A DNA stretch of 64,000 nucleotides from Cyrtodaria siliqua (Eukaryota; Mollusca; Bivalvia; Adapedonta; Hiatellidae): the NCBI GenBank assembly GCA_037043455.1, contig JAWPHD010000092.1, positions 558,001 to 622,000 on the forward strand, in the 5' to 3' direction. Below are positions 21,319 to 32,759 of this stretch, piece by piece (within the stretch, counting starts at the first letter, position 1; each line of letters begins with the position of its first letter). Below the pieces are notes generated by a model. The model did not search any database. It was given only the letters and a program-made list of their open reading frames with translations, and was not told the DNA's origin. A program made the translations under genes and the position numbers.

Positions 21319-21884
21319 CAGTACGTGCTTTGGGGTGTATAGAATCATTGGTAGTAAAGAATCAGTTCCTGTTTAAAATCAATTTTCTCAGCTCATATAT
21401 TTTAGATTATTTTAAAACTTTCCAGGCTTGAAGATATATCATATAAGCATACATTTATTCAACGGTGAAATTATTTGGGACATTTTTCCATGTAAAATAT
21501 ATCACTACGTGCAACACCTCTCAAAAAAAATGATTCTATACTACCTGAATGAAGTGTGTTTTTGAAACGAAAAATTCATACTGTCACAATAAACTCAGAA
21601 ATAAATATTTGCTGTTTTAACAAATGTTAGGGACAAAAGTCAAAATGCAATCATCAGTTAAGGTAACTTGTTGAAGTTTGGCACTTTTAAGGATAAAATG
21701 AAATTATGTAAATATTGGTGCAAAAACTGCTATTAAAAAATCACAGCTTCAGCACAATAATTTTAGAAATTTTGCTATCATACAACTCAAAAGGTAAATC
21801 TAATTCAGAAATTAAATAAACATTTTCCTTTCATTTTAAAATGAGACGTTTAACCCAAGTGATTCTATACCCCCCAAAGCACTG
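21319..21884. mobile_element. Tc1/mariner-type MITE inserted in the LINE
   Basis: 566-bp insertion flanked by TA on both sides. Terminal inverted repeats begin CAGT and share GTGCTTTGGGG.GTATAGAATCA (left) with its complement at the right. Leaving out the insert and one TA keeps the LINE reading frame open across the joint, so it landed in an intact frame. It carries no transposase ORF. Confidence 0.85.
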
Positions 21885-22624
21885 TATCTAATATTATAGA
21901 AAAAACGTCATTTGTCACGGAAAACTTCAGAAAACTGCAACAATATATGAACGAAAAACTGAAGTTCAATTCCTTTTCTATAGAAGAAATAACACCATAC
22001 GAAGTTAAACAAATAATTGACAAATTAGATGTTATGAAATCTACGGGACTTGATGGAATAGGACCTAAAATTCTTAAATATTGTGGGGACCATATAACTT
22101 ATGCTATTGCACGTATAATAAATATTTCCCGATTCTCTTAAAAAAGCATTTGTTATTCCAATTTTTAAAACTGGGGATAGAACCGACCCGAACAATTATA
22201 GACCAATTTCTATTCTTCCGACCATTTCAAAAGTTTCGAACGTCACATAGCGACCCAGTTACATAAATATTTTCAAACGACTGATCTTTTACATATGACA
22301 CAATCAGGATTCAGAAAACTGCACTCCCGTCAAACTGCTTTAACAAGGCTAATTGATTCATGGTTAAAAGACATAGATTCTGGAAAATATATAGGAGCAA
22401 TATTTCTCGACTTACAAAAGGCATTTGATCTTGTGGATCATCAAATACTATTGTATAAACTTAAATTGTATCATTTCTCAGGCAAAACCATTAAATTGTT
22501 CACATCATATTTAAGTAATCGCAAGCAAAGAATGAAGGTTAATGGCCAGTTTTCTGAGGAAATGATAATAAGATCAGTTGTTCCTCAGGGCTCCATTCTA
22601 GGCCCTCTTCTATTTCTCCTGTAT

Positions 22625-22696
22625 ATTAATGACATATCAATATCACCAAATGCAATAAATATTAATGATATATCAATATCACCAAATGCAATAAAT
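22625..22696 (+). repeat. 36-nt in-frame duplication before the RT YADD motif
   Basis: Two tandem 12-codon units, each encoding INDISISPNAIN, differ at one base (GAC/GAT). The duplication is in frame and directly precedes the catalytic YADD. Confidence 0.9.
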
Positions 22697-23092
22697 ATTG
22701 ATCTGTATGCAGATGACTCTGCTCTCTATGAATCTGATCATAATATAGATGTGATCGAGAAAAAGTTACAAGAAAATCTGAATACTATCAAAAGTTGGTG
22801 TTACATTAATAACATGGCACTGTACCCATCAAAAACTAAATGCATGCTTATCTCCACAAAATATAAGGTTAAAAATGCCATGTTTTTTTATATTGACGAT
22901 GTCTTAATAGAAAAGGTATCTGTACATAAACTACTAGGTATATATATTGATAATACACTATCGTGGAAGTATGAAATATCCAAAGTGTGTTCAACACTCA
23001 ATACTAAAATTGCATTATTAAAACATATTATTTACTATTTAACATATGATATGAAGAAAATATTTTACTTACATTATGTCATCGTTTGACTT

Positions 23093-23624
23093 TTGTTGCA
23101 CTATTTGGGGAAAGGGAGTTAATTCGAAAGCTGAAATCATGAAAATAACAAAAATTCAAAAGAGGGCAGCTCGAATAATACTGAATAAAGACTTAAATAC
23201 TAATTCAAAGTTAATGTTTAAAGAATTGGGTTGGCTATCATTCGAAAACCGATGTCTATATCATATAGGAATATTAATTTTTAAATGTAAAAATGAACCA
23301 AAATACCTGTCAGATCTAATTAGCTTCTCTCACAATGAAACTTATATGTTGCGTTCCATTGTTGCACTATCTGGGGAAAGGGAGTTAATTCGAAAGCTGA
23401 AATCATGAAAATAACAAAAATTCAAAAGAGGGCAGCTCGAATAATACTGAATAAAGACTTAAATACTAATTCAAAGTTAATGTTTAAAGAATTGGGTTGG
23501 CTATCATTCGAAAACCGATGTCTATATCATATAGGAATATTAATTTTTAAATGTAAAAATGAACCAAAATACCTGTCAGATCTAATTAGCTTCTCTCACA
23601 ATGAAACTTATATGTTGCGTTCCA
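23093..23624 (+). repeat. 266-bp tandem duplication in the LINE ORF
   Basis: The block from TTGCACTATTTGGGG to TGTTGCGTTCCATT is repeated with essentially one change near its start (TTTGGGG/TCTGGGG). 266 is not a multiple of 3, so the second unit is out of frame with the first. The near-identity suggests a recent event. Confidence 0.9.
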
Positions 23625-24199
23625 TTAAGCGAAAGGATCTTGTTCCACTGAAACATCGGACAAACTCTTTGAAAGGTTCGTTCAGCTATTACAGTACAAT
23701 GGTATGGAATACAATTCCTTTACATATACGTAACATCAATAGCCTTAATTCGTATTAATACAATTTAAAACAATTTCTTTTCCAAAAACAGGATATAAAC
23801 TAGCTGATATAAGATATAATTATGTCGCTGTTGTGTTGTTGTTAATTGTTTTTGTTGCTATATTTTTTTTTCTTGAGTGGAACTGGCACTGTATGCATGT
23901 AATTGATTTAATATCCTTCATATATGACACTATGGATATCTTGATTATGAATTAAGAATATTAGGAATGTATTAACCGATGAGTGTTTGTCGGATTTGTA
24001 GTATTGTTGTGTATATGGATGTTTGCGTGTGTGCGCATGAGCATGAATGTTGTATATGTATTTCTAACTTTTATAGCATTATTGTTCGAAGGCCACATTG
24101 AAAATAAGTGTATGTATTTTATATGCATAACTTAATGTGTTTTAACCTTCGTTAAATAAAGAAATTATTATAATTATTATTATTATTATTATAATATTG

Positions 24200-24955
24200 T
24201 GCAATGTTTAATCTCCGTTGTGAATTTATTATACTTTTTCCAAGTTATGCTGACCAGCTGACTTTTCTCGAGGATGGTGGAATAGCCAAACACCAGAGCT
24301 CTGAGCATGATCAAATCTAAATGTTAATTGATAAGTGAATAAATACAGCAGAAATTATAATTCCTCTTAATGTCTATAAATGGAAATGTGTGTACGGTAC
24401 AGGTGCACCAGATAACAGTGGAGTATTTATCAAACATTAAAATAAGTAATTGCATTTTTAAAAAATCTAATAAAAGTTTGATTTTTAACTTTCTAGAATT
24501 TTAATAATTTAAACACATACGGATTTTAATTACTCTTCAGTAGGTTAATTATATTATTGGTGCAGTTTAATCAACTATTTAGTTTAAACTATATTAATTT
24601 AAGAAAATTAGAGAACATTAAAAAAGAGGTGATTGAACAGTCCATATACTGTGCATATGCAAGTTATATAAAAAATAAAGTAGGCGCCGCGAATTTTAAA
24701 AGAAAACACATATAGATAACGATGTTTCCCTTCTATACGCAATCTGGAAGAGTATAGGTGTCAATCCAAATAAAAAGTAAAGCCATCAAAATGTGCTTCA
24801 ATTTCATATAATATAGCACTTTATCACGTGTACGTGAAGTTTACGCATGAGAAAGATAAGTGCAGTGTCTGTTAAGTGTCTATGTACTGACCGGCGACAG
24901 CTCTTAATTCACTAATTATTTCTTCCCATGCCATTCACCAATCTCCATCGATACA
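24200..24955. other. Intergenic, no gene seen
   Basis: AT-rich DNA, no supported feature. Confidence 0.5.
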
Positions 24956-25019
24956 TTCCTTTTTATGTTTTCAACTACATGTTTATCAGAAACTGTCACC
25001 GGCCTTACCCGTACGAACT

Positions 25020-25400
25020 GTGACGCCCGTAAAGCAGGCGTAATATTGATAACTAAACCAGGCGTAATTTTGATGGTGACCAGGCGTACTGGTGGTTTTG
25101 GTAAGAATGTAGAAACCAGGCGTAAAATGAGGCGTAATCCAGGCGTAAAATGAGGCGTAATATGTAAATGAGTCCGCCTGGCCAAAAACCAGGCGTACAG
25201 GCGTAAATAAACCAGGCGTAAATAAACCAGGCGTAAAAAATAAGCCAGGCTTAAATAATAAACAAGGCGTAAAATGAGGCGGAATCCAGGCGTAAAATGA
25301 GGCGTAATATGCAAATGAGTACGCCTGTTCAATAAACAGGCGTAATAATAAACCAGGCGTAAAATGTGGCGCAATCCAGGTGTAAAATGCAAATAACACT
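25020..25400. repeat. AGGCGTAA tandem array with higher-order structure
   Basis: Dense units of 'ccaggcgtaaa' and 'tgaggcgtaat'. A larger block containing 'atgaggcgtaatatg.aaatgagt.cgcctg' appears twice (near 25127-25180 and 25276-25330), giving a ~150-bp higher-order repeat. The 168- and 137-aa minus-strand ORFs (F-T-P-G-L-repeats) are this array read as protein. Confidence 0.85.
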
Positions 25401-25419
25401 CAGCCTGGAAAAACGACAA

Positions 25420-27481
25420 CAAGAGGTCAATGACCTTGAAGCGTTAAATATGTCAAGTAGTTTCAGAGCAGTAGTCGCTACAAGTTTTTAGAATATAAGT
25501 CTATGTAAACAAAGATGGCAACTGGCAGTCATGTTTAATGTTGAATCAAAAAAAAATTCAACAAGGATCAACATCATGTCGATCATTTTAGAAATAGTCC
25601 CATATCAATATCACTTATTTTTCACAAATATTTCGTTACAAACTTGTTTTCAAAAAATCTATTTTTAGCTGTGGTGGCCATCTTGAATTTCCGGCCAATC
25701 TGAGATTTTGCTATGATCAACTAGACATCAAGAGCAACATTCCTGTGAAGTTTCATGAAAATCCATGAAGTAGTTTCAGAGTAGTCGATACAATTTTTAC
25801 TACATAAACTCCACGCAAACAAAGAAGGCCGCTGGCGGCCGTGTTTAATGTTGAATAGAAATAAGTTCGACAAGGATCAACATCATGTCATGTGAGCAAA
25901 GTGAGCGACATGAGCAATCAGGTGTATGTTTACCCTGTCAAATGCATACAAAATTGCTGGCGAATTTGCCATTAAAACACAGATGCTTGTTTGACAATGT
26001 CGCCTTCGAGCACAAATGCCCTTCTTTAACCTTATTTGAACAATATTGTAAACAGACAAGGATACCACTATTATACTGTATGCTCTTTCCATAGGGTGAA
26101 GCATAATGACAAGAGTAATTTTTTTTTAAATTTTTAATATATAAATCAGGTAATAAAAACAAAAAAAGTGACAAAGGTACTTACCGGCAATGCAGATTTT
26201 CAAAATTGGAAGCGAATTATGTTAGTTTTGTGTCTCTTAAGTGCATATCTAAATTATTAAATTCACAAACCCATTGATCATGATGATAATATTAAAATCA
26301 CATGTACTCACAAAAGTAATCTACATATTTTCGCTGTTTCTGAAGAAAAAAAAATATAATGAAAAGTAACTTCATTATATATATTTTTAAATATGGTTTG
26401 TTAAGTTTCAGTGTTCTTTTCTCTGGCTGTCTCATTTAACATTAACATCTCACTGTCTTCGGCATCCATGGAATTTAATTCATCTGCACTTGAGACATTC
26501 TTCCATTCCATCCGCTACCCGTGGACAGATCTCTAACCCTGAAAAGTAATATATTAAACTTGTTATTGATAATATTCCATTTTGTCAAAGTACTTGCAAG
26601 TTATAAAAATAAATATAATAGCTTAATAGTAACACATATAATTGTTAAAATATCATGACTGTATTGTAATTTTCGCATACTAATTTTGAGCATACGGCTA
26701 AAAATAGATTTTTAAAAACAAGTTTGTAGCGACTACTTCTTGAAAACTATAACTGATATTGATATGGGTCTTTTTCTGAAATGATCAGCATAACATGATG
26801 TTGGTCCTTGTTGAAAAATTATTTTGATTCGACATTAAACATTTTGACAAAATATTTGACAAGCAAAAACATAAAAACTTTATTTAAGCTCATGTACACC
26901 AAAACATACACCATTATATGATTCCTACGCCTGACGGCCATCTTGAATTTCCGGCCGATATTTTGCTATGATCAACTAGACATCAAGAGCAACATTCCCG
27001 TGAAGTGTGATGAAAATCCGTCAAGTACTTTCAGGAGTAGTCGCTACAAGTGTTTTACTATATAAATCTATGTAAACAAGATGGCCGCTCACGTTTGACG
27101 TTGAATCGAAACGATTTTCGACAAGGACCAACATCATGTCATGCTGATTATTTTAGAAAAAGTCCCATATCAATATCACGTATAGTTTTCAAGAAGTAGT
27201 CGCTACAAACTTGTTTTTTTAAAAATCTTTTTCAGCTTTGGTGGCCATCTTGGATTTCACATCAACATGAGTTTTTGCTAGGATCAACTAGACTTCATAG
27301 GCAACATTTCTGTAAAGTTTCATGAAAATCCATCCAGTAGTTTCAGAGGAGTAGTCGCTACAAAAAAGTTTACAGACTGACAGACGACGGACACCGCACC
27401 ACGGCATAAGCTCTGCTGATCTTTGATCAGTAGAGCTAACTTTGTATAGCTGCTGATCTTTGATCAGTAGAGCTAACTTGG
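25420..27481. repeat. R4 'agtagtcgctacaa' repeat cluster
   Basis: Begins 'aggtcaatgaccttgaag' and ends with hairpins GCTCTGCTGATC-TTT-GATCAGTAGAGC (27409 and a second partial copy 27447). Inside, recurring ~370-bp modules carry 'gtagtcgctacaa', 'tgatcaactagacatcaaga' and 'cccatatcaatatcac'; the part at 26650-26860 is inverted relative to the rest. A second cluster is at 37441-38200. No coding capacity seen. Confidence 0.75.
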
Positions 27482-27749
27482 TACAGCTCCTCAGAAATGC
27501 TGGATATAGTTATAATGGACATCGCTCCAAGCTGGTTATTCATTGTGGCAAGTTTGAAAGAAAATTATTAAGAGATATAGACCTGACACACAACATAAGT
27601 GGGTGGTTTGCTTCCACCGCAATACAAACACCATTATACATAGCCTAAAATGTGCTGAAATGACACCAAACACCAAGAAAATCTTTCTATAAATAATGAA
27701 CTGTCTTAAATCAGATATTTAAAACATTATTTTAACAACAGATATACAC

Positions 27750-28000
27750 GGTTTCTAAAGCTACTGATGACGAGGTTACACATACAACTTACATATTTTG
27801 AGAATTCAAACTCTTTTGACGAATTATAACCGGCCAGGACAAACCCAAAAACTGGAATGTTAAATTAAGTTACCAACTTGTAATTGATTTTATGCATATT
27901 CATTCATGGATATTTTAAGAACTGGTGAATAAACCCATACTTTTTATCGGTAAATATACATAATACACCTTATAGGCTATTTTTCTTTTTGGCCTTACCT
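27750..28000 (+). repeat. Intron-1 block of the cysteine-rich gene family (copy C)
   Basis: Homologous to 17275-17525: 'acacggtttctaaa', 'ttgagaattcaaactc', 'aacccaaaaactgga', 'gatattttaagaactggtg'. Partly repeated in inverted orientation at 28195-28350. Confidence 0.6.
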
Positions 28001-28194
28001 AAGAGTGGTTTAACTTGTTACAGTGTCTTCATAGTTTCCACAGTCACGTCATTTTTTCCAGTCATAGAAGCAAGTGGTGCTTTGAACACTGGTACGTACT
28101 GGAACAAACAGCTCCTGTCTGCAATAAAGTTCACAATAAAAATATAAATATATATATAATTATGCTGTGAAACAAAATATTAAAGACACTGACA

Positions 28195-28350
28195 CTACAA
28201 AACCATATATCAACATGTTATCCACGTCATATAATAATGTACATGTGCCAATTGAAAGTGTAGTTTTATTCACGGATTCTTAAAATATCCATGATTGAAT
28301 ATGCATAAAATGAATTACGAGTTGGTTTTGGAGTTTGGCCTTAAGTCTCA
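28195..28350 (-). repeat. Inverted partial copy of the intron-1 block
   Basis: Contains 'tataataatgtacatgtgcc', 'cggattcttaaaatatcc' and 'gaattacgagttggtt', in the arm A orientation. With 27830-28000 it forms a ~150-bp-arm inverted repeat with a ~200-bp spacer. Confidence 0.6.
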
Positions 28351-28440
28351 TACCCCGCCACCCACCCACACCAACCCCCCCTCCCCCCCCCGCCCCCCAC
28401 ACACACACCCCACCACCACCACCACCACCACCACCGGCGG
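28346..28440. repeat. C/A-rich low-complexity tract
   Basis: Poly-C, (CA)n and (CCA)n runs. The 101- and 65-codon ORFs over it (Pro/Thr runs) are artefacts. Confidence 0.85.
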
Positions 28441-28907
28441 CACGTCGGAGGACGGCGCAATTATCACAAATAATCTCGCCGTTCCTAAGATGTGTATTTT
28501 ATGCACTAAGGGCCTGTCATGGCACAGGTTAAACTTAAAAGACTTAAAAGCCCATTGTTTAATATTGTACCTACAGAGAGTAGATCCTCAAAATATGTAA
28601 GTTATATATATATATAGTACCGGTCATCTGTACAGGTAAATTTATAAACGTTCTGTAGTTTACAAGTCATACAATTTGGCTGCTGATGTGGGCATAGCTA
28701 ATTTAAGAAGTAGAATCTACACAAATTTGAAACTTACAGTTGTACAGATTGCAGTAACTTGAGTAAAACATTAATATTATTATACATATTTATCATTATG
28801 TATATACACTGCTATGGGGCACTCAGAAAGCGGCATTTATTTTAACAACTTCCGGCATGTTGAATGACAACGGACAGGGGTTTTCCTATACTATTTGTTT
28901 TGTTCAG

Positions 28908-29088
28908 TTTGTGGTTTGTTTACGCAATACCAGGAGTACCCCTCTGTGAGGCGAGACAAGTGTATGCTGTACAGAAGTGTATCGCAAGGTGTCTCAAGCT
29001 GCGAACAATCATCCTACTCGGAGGGTAACTTCGACGTAGACATGATAAACGCACAAAGCCTTTTAGATTTGGTAAACTTCACCTGTAG
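28908..29088 (+). CDS. Cysteine-rich secreted protein, exon 2 (copy C)
   Basis: Third copy of exon 2. Acceptor CTATTTGTTTTGTTCAG, donor TGTAG|GTGAGTGTG identical to copy B. It starts with 2 nt and ends with 2 nt of split codons, as B does, but is 9 nt shorter. It encodes VCGLFTQYQEYPSVRRDKC, then YRSVSQGVSSCEQ and LLDLVNFTC, diverged from A and B while keeping the Cys in RRDKC, SSCEQ and NFTC. Frame and both splice sites are intact, so it could be live. Intron 2 homology continues at 29745-29890 and 30470-30570, but the expected exon 3 start reads into a stop, so a partner exon is missing or replaced. Confidence 0.6.
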
Positions 29089-29120
29089 GTGAGTGTGTAA
29101 AACTGTTGATACATACATTT

Positions 29121-29393
29121 AGCATAACGTGGTCCGAGAATTATCTTCCATTACCCATTCTACCCCTTCTTCAATATGCGAAAACGAGCTTGGCCTGGGT
29201 ATGAAACAAAACCTTAATTTCGGCTTAAAATACAATGAATATTGTAGAATTAAAATATTTAATAGGTAATTTTAAGTAGGTTATCGCATTTTTCCAGTAA
29301 ACAATGTTTTCAAACTTGTTTTATTGTCAAATATCTGTTATAAAATCCTGCTAATATAATCGCTAATTAATGGAATTAAGGCGGGACCACGCG
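29121..29393 (+). mobile_element. M1 MITE copy in intron 2 of copy C
   Basis: CATAACGTGGTCCGAG at the left and GGCGGGACCACGC at the right, with the M1 interior (CCTTAATTTCGGCTTAAAA; TTTTATTGTCAAATATC). Absent at this position in copies A and B, so inserted later. Confidence 0.7.
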
Positions 29394-29929
29394 GGATATT
29401 GGTTAAAGGGACAGTTCTTCAATCCTTTCAACGATATTATCAAAGCTGGTTTGTAATAAAACTTGATGAAGGCAGTTTTATTTTTAATTTGACATACATA
29501 CGAGTATAACTTTTGATAGTAAGGCAGACAGTTCAGCATACTATTGTATTTTTCTTAACTGTCTTACATTAACTATGTATCATCGGTATATTGTGAGATT
29601 GATGGTAATCCCTTTTATATTAGGATTATTCTCTAATTAACAGCCAGTAAATGCAAATATGATGACAACAGATCGCCAGGTCGGCAATATCTCTATTAAA
29701 TTAATTCATCACCAGGATTAGACTCATGGTTAGTAATTACACCCAAGGCTTGAACCTGCTTCTGCTTCGTTAAACTTTAATCATTTTATTTACACGTAGT
29801 TAAGTAGTAATATGCGCTGGGTAAAAAAACAACAACATGGTGTCAGGTCATTGCAGTGCTACTATTTTTTTATCACATAACGTCCCTTGGTAGCAGTGTC
29901 GAACACCCATTTAATATTCTATTGTATGA

Positions 29930-30457
29930 CACACGTGTAATACAACCTGGAACGATTTTGATTGGTTGAGTTAAACCTGTAACACTACGCAAGTTTATTA
30001 ACTGAAACTATTTTATTTATTACAAATTCCCCCAGATCTGAGTCATAAACTTATTATTTGTGGACAGCTTATAAAAATAATGCACGTTATACAAAACATT
30101 GTTGTTGGTTTGTTAAAATTGGCGTAAACTGCTATTTTGTAAAGAGGTAAAACACGAACTCTTTTATACGCAACGTGTGAGACGCGACGTTACGCCGTCA
30201 CATATTTTATGACGTTTTGGCGCTAAAGTGAGTCTGACGTCGTGGCGGTTCTATGTCCATCTGAATTAATTTTTACTAATTTGATTGCAATGTTATGTGA
30301 TAAAAAGGATCTTAAACTCGTTCCCATTCCATATAAGATTCATGAAACGAGTTATGAATTATTTTTAAGTTTAACTCGCCAAAAGGCTCGTTAAAATTAA
30401 AATAATTCATAACTCGTTTCATAAATCTTATATGAAATGGGAACTCGTTTAAGATCC
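29930..30457. mobile_element. Composite foldback MITE with GACGT-rich core
   Basis: Foldback part 30307-30457: GGATCTTAAACTCGTTCCCA... pairs with ...GGGAACTCGTTTAAGATCC. To its left is a unique part with 'ctattttatttattac' and a core of CGACGTTACGCCGTCA, ATGACGTTTTGGCGC and TGACGTCGTGGCGG. It interrupts intron 2 of copy C relative to copy B. The left limit is approximate. Confidence 0.6.
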
Positions 30458-30654
30458 TCTACATATGTTGCCATACCATCACTTTTGTATTCTTTAAAAT
30501 AATTACCTCTACATTTTTACCTTAATCTTTAAAAAAATTACTTCAATGAGATCAATTTCCGCGAACAGTATGCCATATTGATGTGTCAAAGTGCCGTCAA
30601 ACCCCATCATTCATACTAATACATAACCAGTTAATGTATTTATTAAATATATAC

Positions 30655-30770
30655 TTCCATTTCTCCCGACCAGAGACAACACAAACACGCACAGAAACAA
30701 ACAACAGCTACAAAGATGATTAAAATGCAAGATATGACATTGACATGGTAAATGATTAAAAAGCAAAAAA
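30655..30770 (-). repeat. R2 repeat fragment
   Basis: On the minus strand: TATCTTGCATTTTAATCATC, GTTGTTTGTTTCTGTGCGTG. The 91-aa ORF over it is not a gene. Confidence 0.5.
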
Positions 30771-31245
30771 TAAAATAAAATTTAAAAAAATAACGACAGC
30801 AAAGCAGGCCAACATCAACTCGCAATGACATTTTATGCAAGCGAGTTATTTCTGTGCACTCTTTATAGTCGTCAAACCTATACAGTTGCAATGGCCTGAA
30901 ACGCAAAGTGAAGAACATATTGTCATTGATTATATTTTCTCAGCATCGACATATGAAATTTGCATCATATTCTGATTGCCGATAAGTGAATTCGCATGTA
31001 TGACGAACATTAATGACCTACGGGTATCAATCGAGTGTACAAAACATGGAAATTGTACTATGGAAATGAATGTACCCAATCTCAATGAACCACAAACTAA
31101 ATCAAATGAACAAGTTTAATGGTAGGTGTAATGGTAAATACACAAAATAAAGAAGGGTAAGCTAGGGTTTCCCAATGTATGTATATACAACATCCCTAAA
31201 AAAATAGTATGATAATGGACCTTTGGAAACGGCCGAGCACGACAC
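30771..31245. other. Intergenic, no gene seen
   Basis: AT-rich DNA, no supported feature. Confidence 0.5.
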
Positions 31246-31249
31246 ATAC

Positions 31250-31345
31250 GAAATATTGCAGTCTCGCTTTGATTGAGACTGTTCATGAGCGGTAGTGAAA
31301 TATGCTAGCTACCGCTCACGCCCTCTAGCCCCGGGTTGAGCACAA
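31250..31345 (+). repeat. Hairpin-rich short repeat H, copy 1
   Basis: About 95 nt with three potential hairpins: AGTCTC-n-GAGACT, TGAGCGGTAG-n-CTACCGCTCA and TTGAG-CACAA-CTCAA. The linker ACGCCCTCTAGC is conserved. Related copies are at 31507-31595 and 49440-49535. Non-coding; identity unknown. Confidence 0.55.
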
Positions 31346-31506
31346 CTCAATAGTCATAACTATGTATATATGTAAATCAACGAATGCCCGCCAACGAGCT
31401 TGTAAACAAGTTAATATATATAGGAACATATTACATTGATTTATAAATAAATACTGATAAAGGTGATCCTTTGGGAGCAACAAACACAATTAAGAGAATA
31501 AAGCAG

Positions 31507-31595
31507 CAGACTCGGTTTTATTGAGTCTGTTCATGAGAACTAATGAAAGAAGCAACACCTCTCACGCCCCCTAGCACAATCATATATGCAACTCC
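31507..31595 (+). repeat. Hairpin-rich short repeat H, copy 2
   Basis: The first hairpin is AGACTC-n-GAGTCT, differing from copy 1 by paired changes that keep the stem. It keeps TGTTCATGAG and CTCACGCCCCCTAGC. The inner stem is reduced to TGAGA/TCTCA. Confidence 0.5.
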
Positions 31596-31599
31596 CACA

Positions 31600-32510
31600 T
31601 TAACAACACAGTGTAAACAAACGCACATCTCATCGAAGGGATATCTCTTAAAATCAGTGTGTCATCAGTTAGAGGAAATAACAGTAAATGGATAGCATGC
31701 ATGTTCGGAAAGCAAGAGGTCCGTGTTTCACTCCACTACTGCGACACGTCAATTTTTTGGTAAATTGCAAATAATCTGAATATTTAATAAATCTATATCC
31801 ATGTAGAGTACTTGTGTAAATCAATATCGTTTGGATTACTACAGTTTGCTATATAGAACAAAACAAAATTAGGACAGAAAGCATTCGGCTTATTTATCAT
31901 ATTTATTTACTAATTTTCATTTGGATGGATGGCGGATAAGGCCAAGAAAAGAAATAGTCGTGTTTCAGGTTTCCAGCTCAAAACAAATAGGATAGTTAGG
32001 TCGATTCTTTTTTGAATTTTTTTTTTACTACACGAAGGTCGAAATTACAACCAAAAAACATATTCTAAACTCTGATTTTGAGGGCCTCAAGGATGTATGT
32101 ATTAATATATATAATTTAAAATTGCTCCACAGTGGAATTTGAACTAATCACACGTAGATGGGGAAAAACGTCAAAGAGCAGAACAAACATGCATTTGTTT
32201 GGAAGTTTCAATAAAACATGCAACGTAAATAAACGTACACACAGCTCTCTATGTTGCTATTCTAAAACTGGAGTATTAAATATGTTAAAAAAGTGGATTA
32301 AAGCACACTAATTTTATTCGTCATAAAAATCATTTCTCTTAAAAAACAAATAAAACAATGATACATGATATAACTTTCTGATCAATTCATGATTTCTCGT
32401 AATATTAACATGATATTAAACATAATAACATGACAACACCAAATATAAATTTCCATAAATCAGGATTTCACTCAGAGCCTCCACGGAGTTGCATAGAATG
32501 CTATTTTTAA
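31600..32510. other. Intergenic, no gene seen
   Basis: AT-rich DNA with poly-T and poly-A runs; no supported feature. Confidence 0.5.
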
Positions 32511-32516
32511 TAGAGG

Positions 32517-32560
32517 AACGTACATTACGTGGTCCGGTCTTAATTCCTTTAAGCGAGGAC
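32517..32560 (-). mobile_element. M1 MITE end fragment
   Basis: TACATTACGTGGTCC followed by GTCTTAATTCCTTTAAG, matching the right end of M1 in reverse. It is followed by a 60-codon ORF with no recognisable motif. Confidence 0.5.
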
Positions 32561-32759
32561 AGATGCGCCGAAGGCGGAGCTTATCGTACTTATCGTACTT
32601 AATCGATATAGGTAATTTGTGGGCGGAGCTTAGCGCTTATCGTGACGGACTATTTTCAATGGAGTTTACTCGACTCTGTGATTTTATGAGACGGATCGAT
32701 AATTGTCTTCGTATTTCCTTTAACAATTATTGTCGTATTTATTGAAATACATGATTTGT

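Larger units (their letters stand above)
20838..24195 (+). mobile_element. Jockey/CR1-like LINE, 5' truncated, with (ATT)n tail
   Basis: Non-LTR retrotransposon lacking its endonuclease end. Segments in order: RT-proximal linker (KYHTQPGWFNEVIKNAKFER; YLWKTLRTI, 20860-21312), a MITE insertion, then KSTGLDGIGPKILKY (about 22040), [11 protein letters not shown] (about 22190), IFLDLQKAFDLVDHQ (22400), PQGSILGPLLFLLYIND (22580), YADDS (22706), HKLLGIYIDNTLSW (22930) and a C-terminal region (23139-23758). It ends with AAATAAAG and an (ATT)n tail (24157-24195), typical of CR1/Jockey 3' ends. Breaks: frameshifts near 22135, 22232 and 23080, Val for Gly before PQGS, a 36-nt duplication before YADD and a 266-bp tandem duplication. 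Not active. Confidence 0.9.

Noticed and set aside
24916..25422. 168-aa and 137-aa minus-strand ORFs rich in FTPGL repeats
   Set aside because: Products of the AGGCGTAA tandem array in two frames.
26405..26545. Acidic 36-codon ORF on the minus strand after a CTTTTCAG acceptor-like site
   Set aside because: The frame of the ORF has a stop just upstream of its ATG, between it and the acceptor, so it cannot be a spliced exon in that frame; too short alone.
28295..28600. Pro/Thr-rich ORFs of 101 and 65 aa
   Set aside because: They read through a C/A low-complexity tract; no supporting splice sites.
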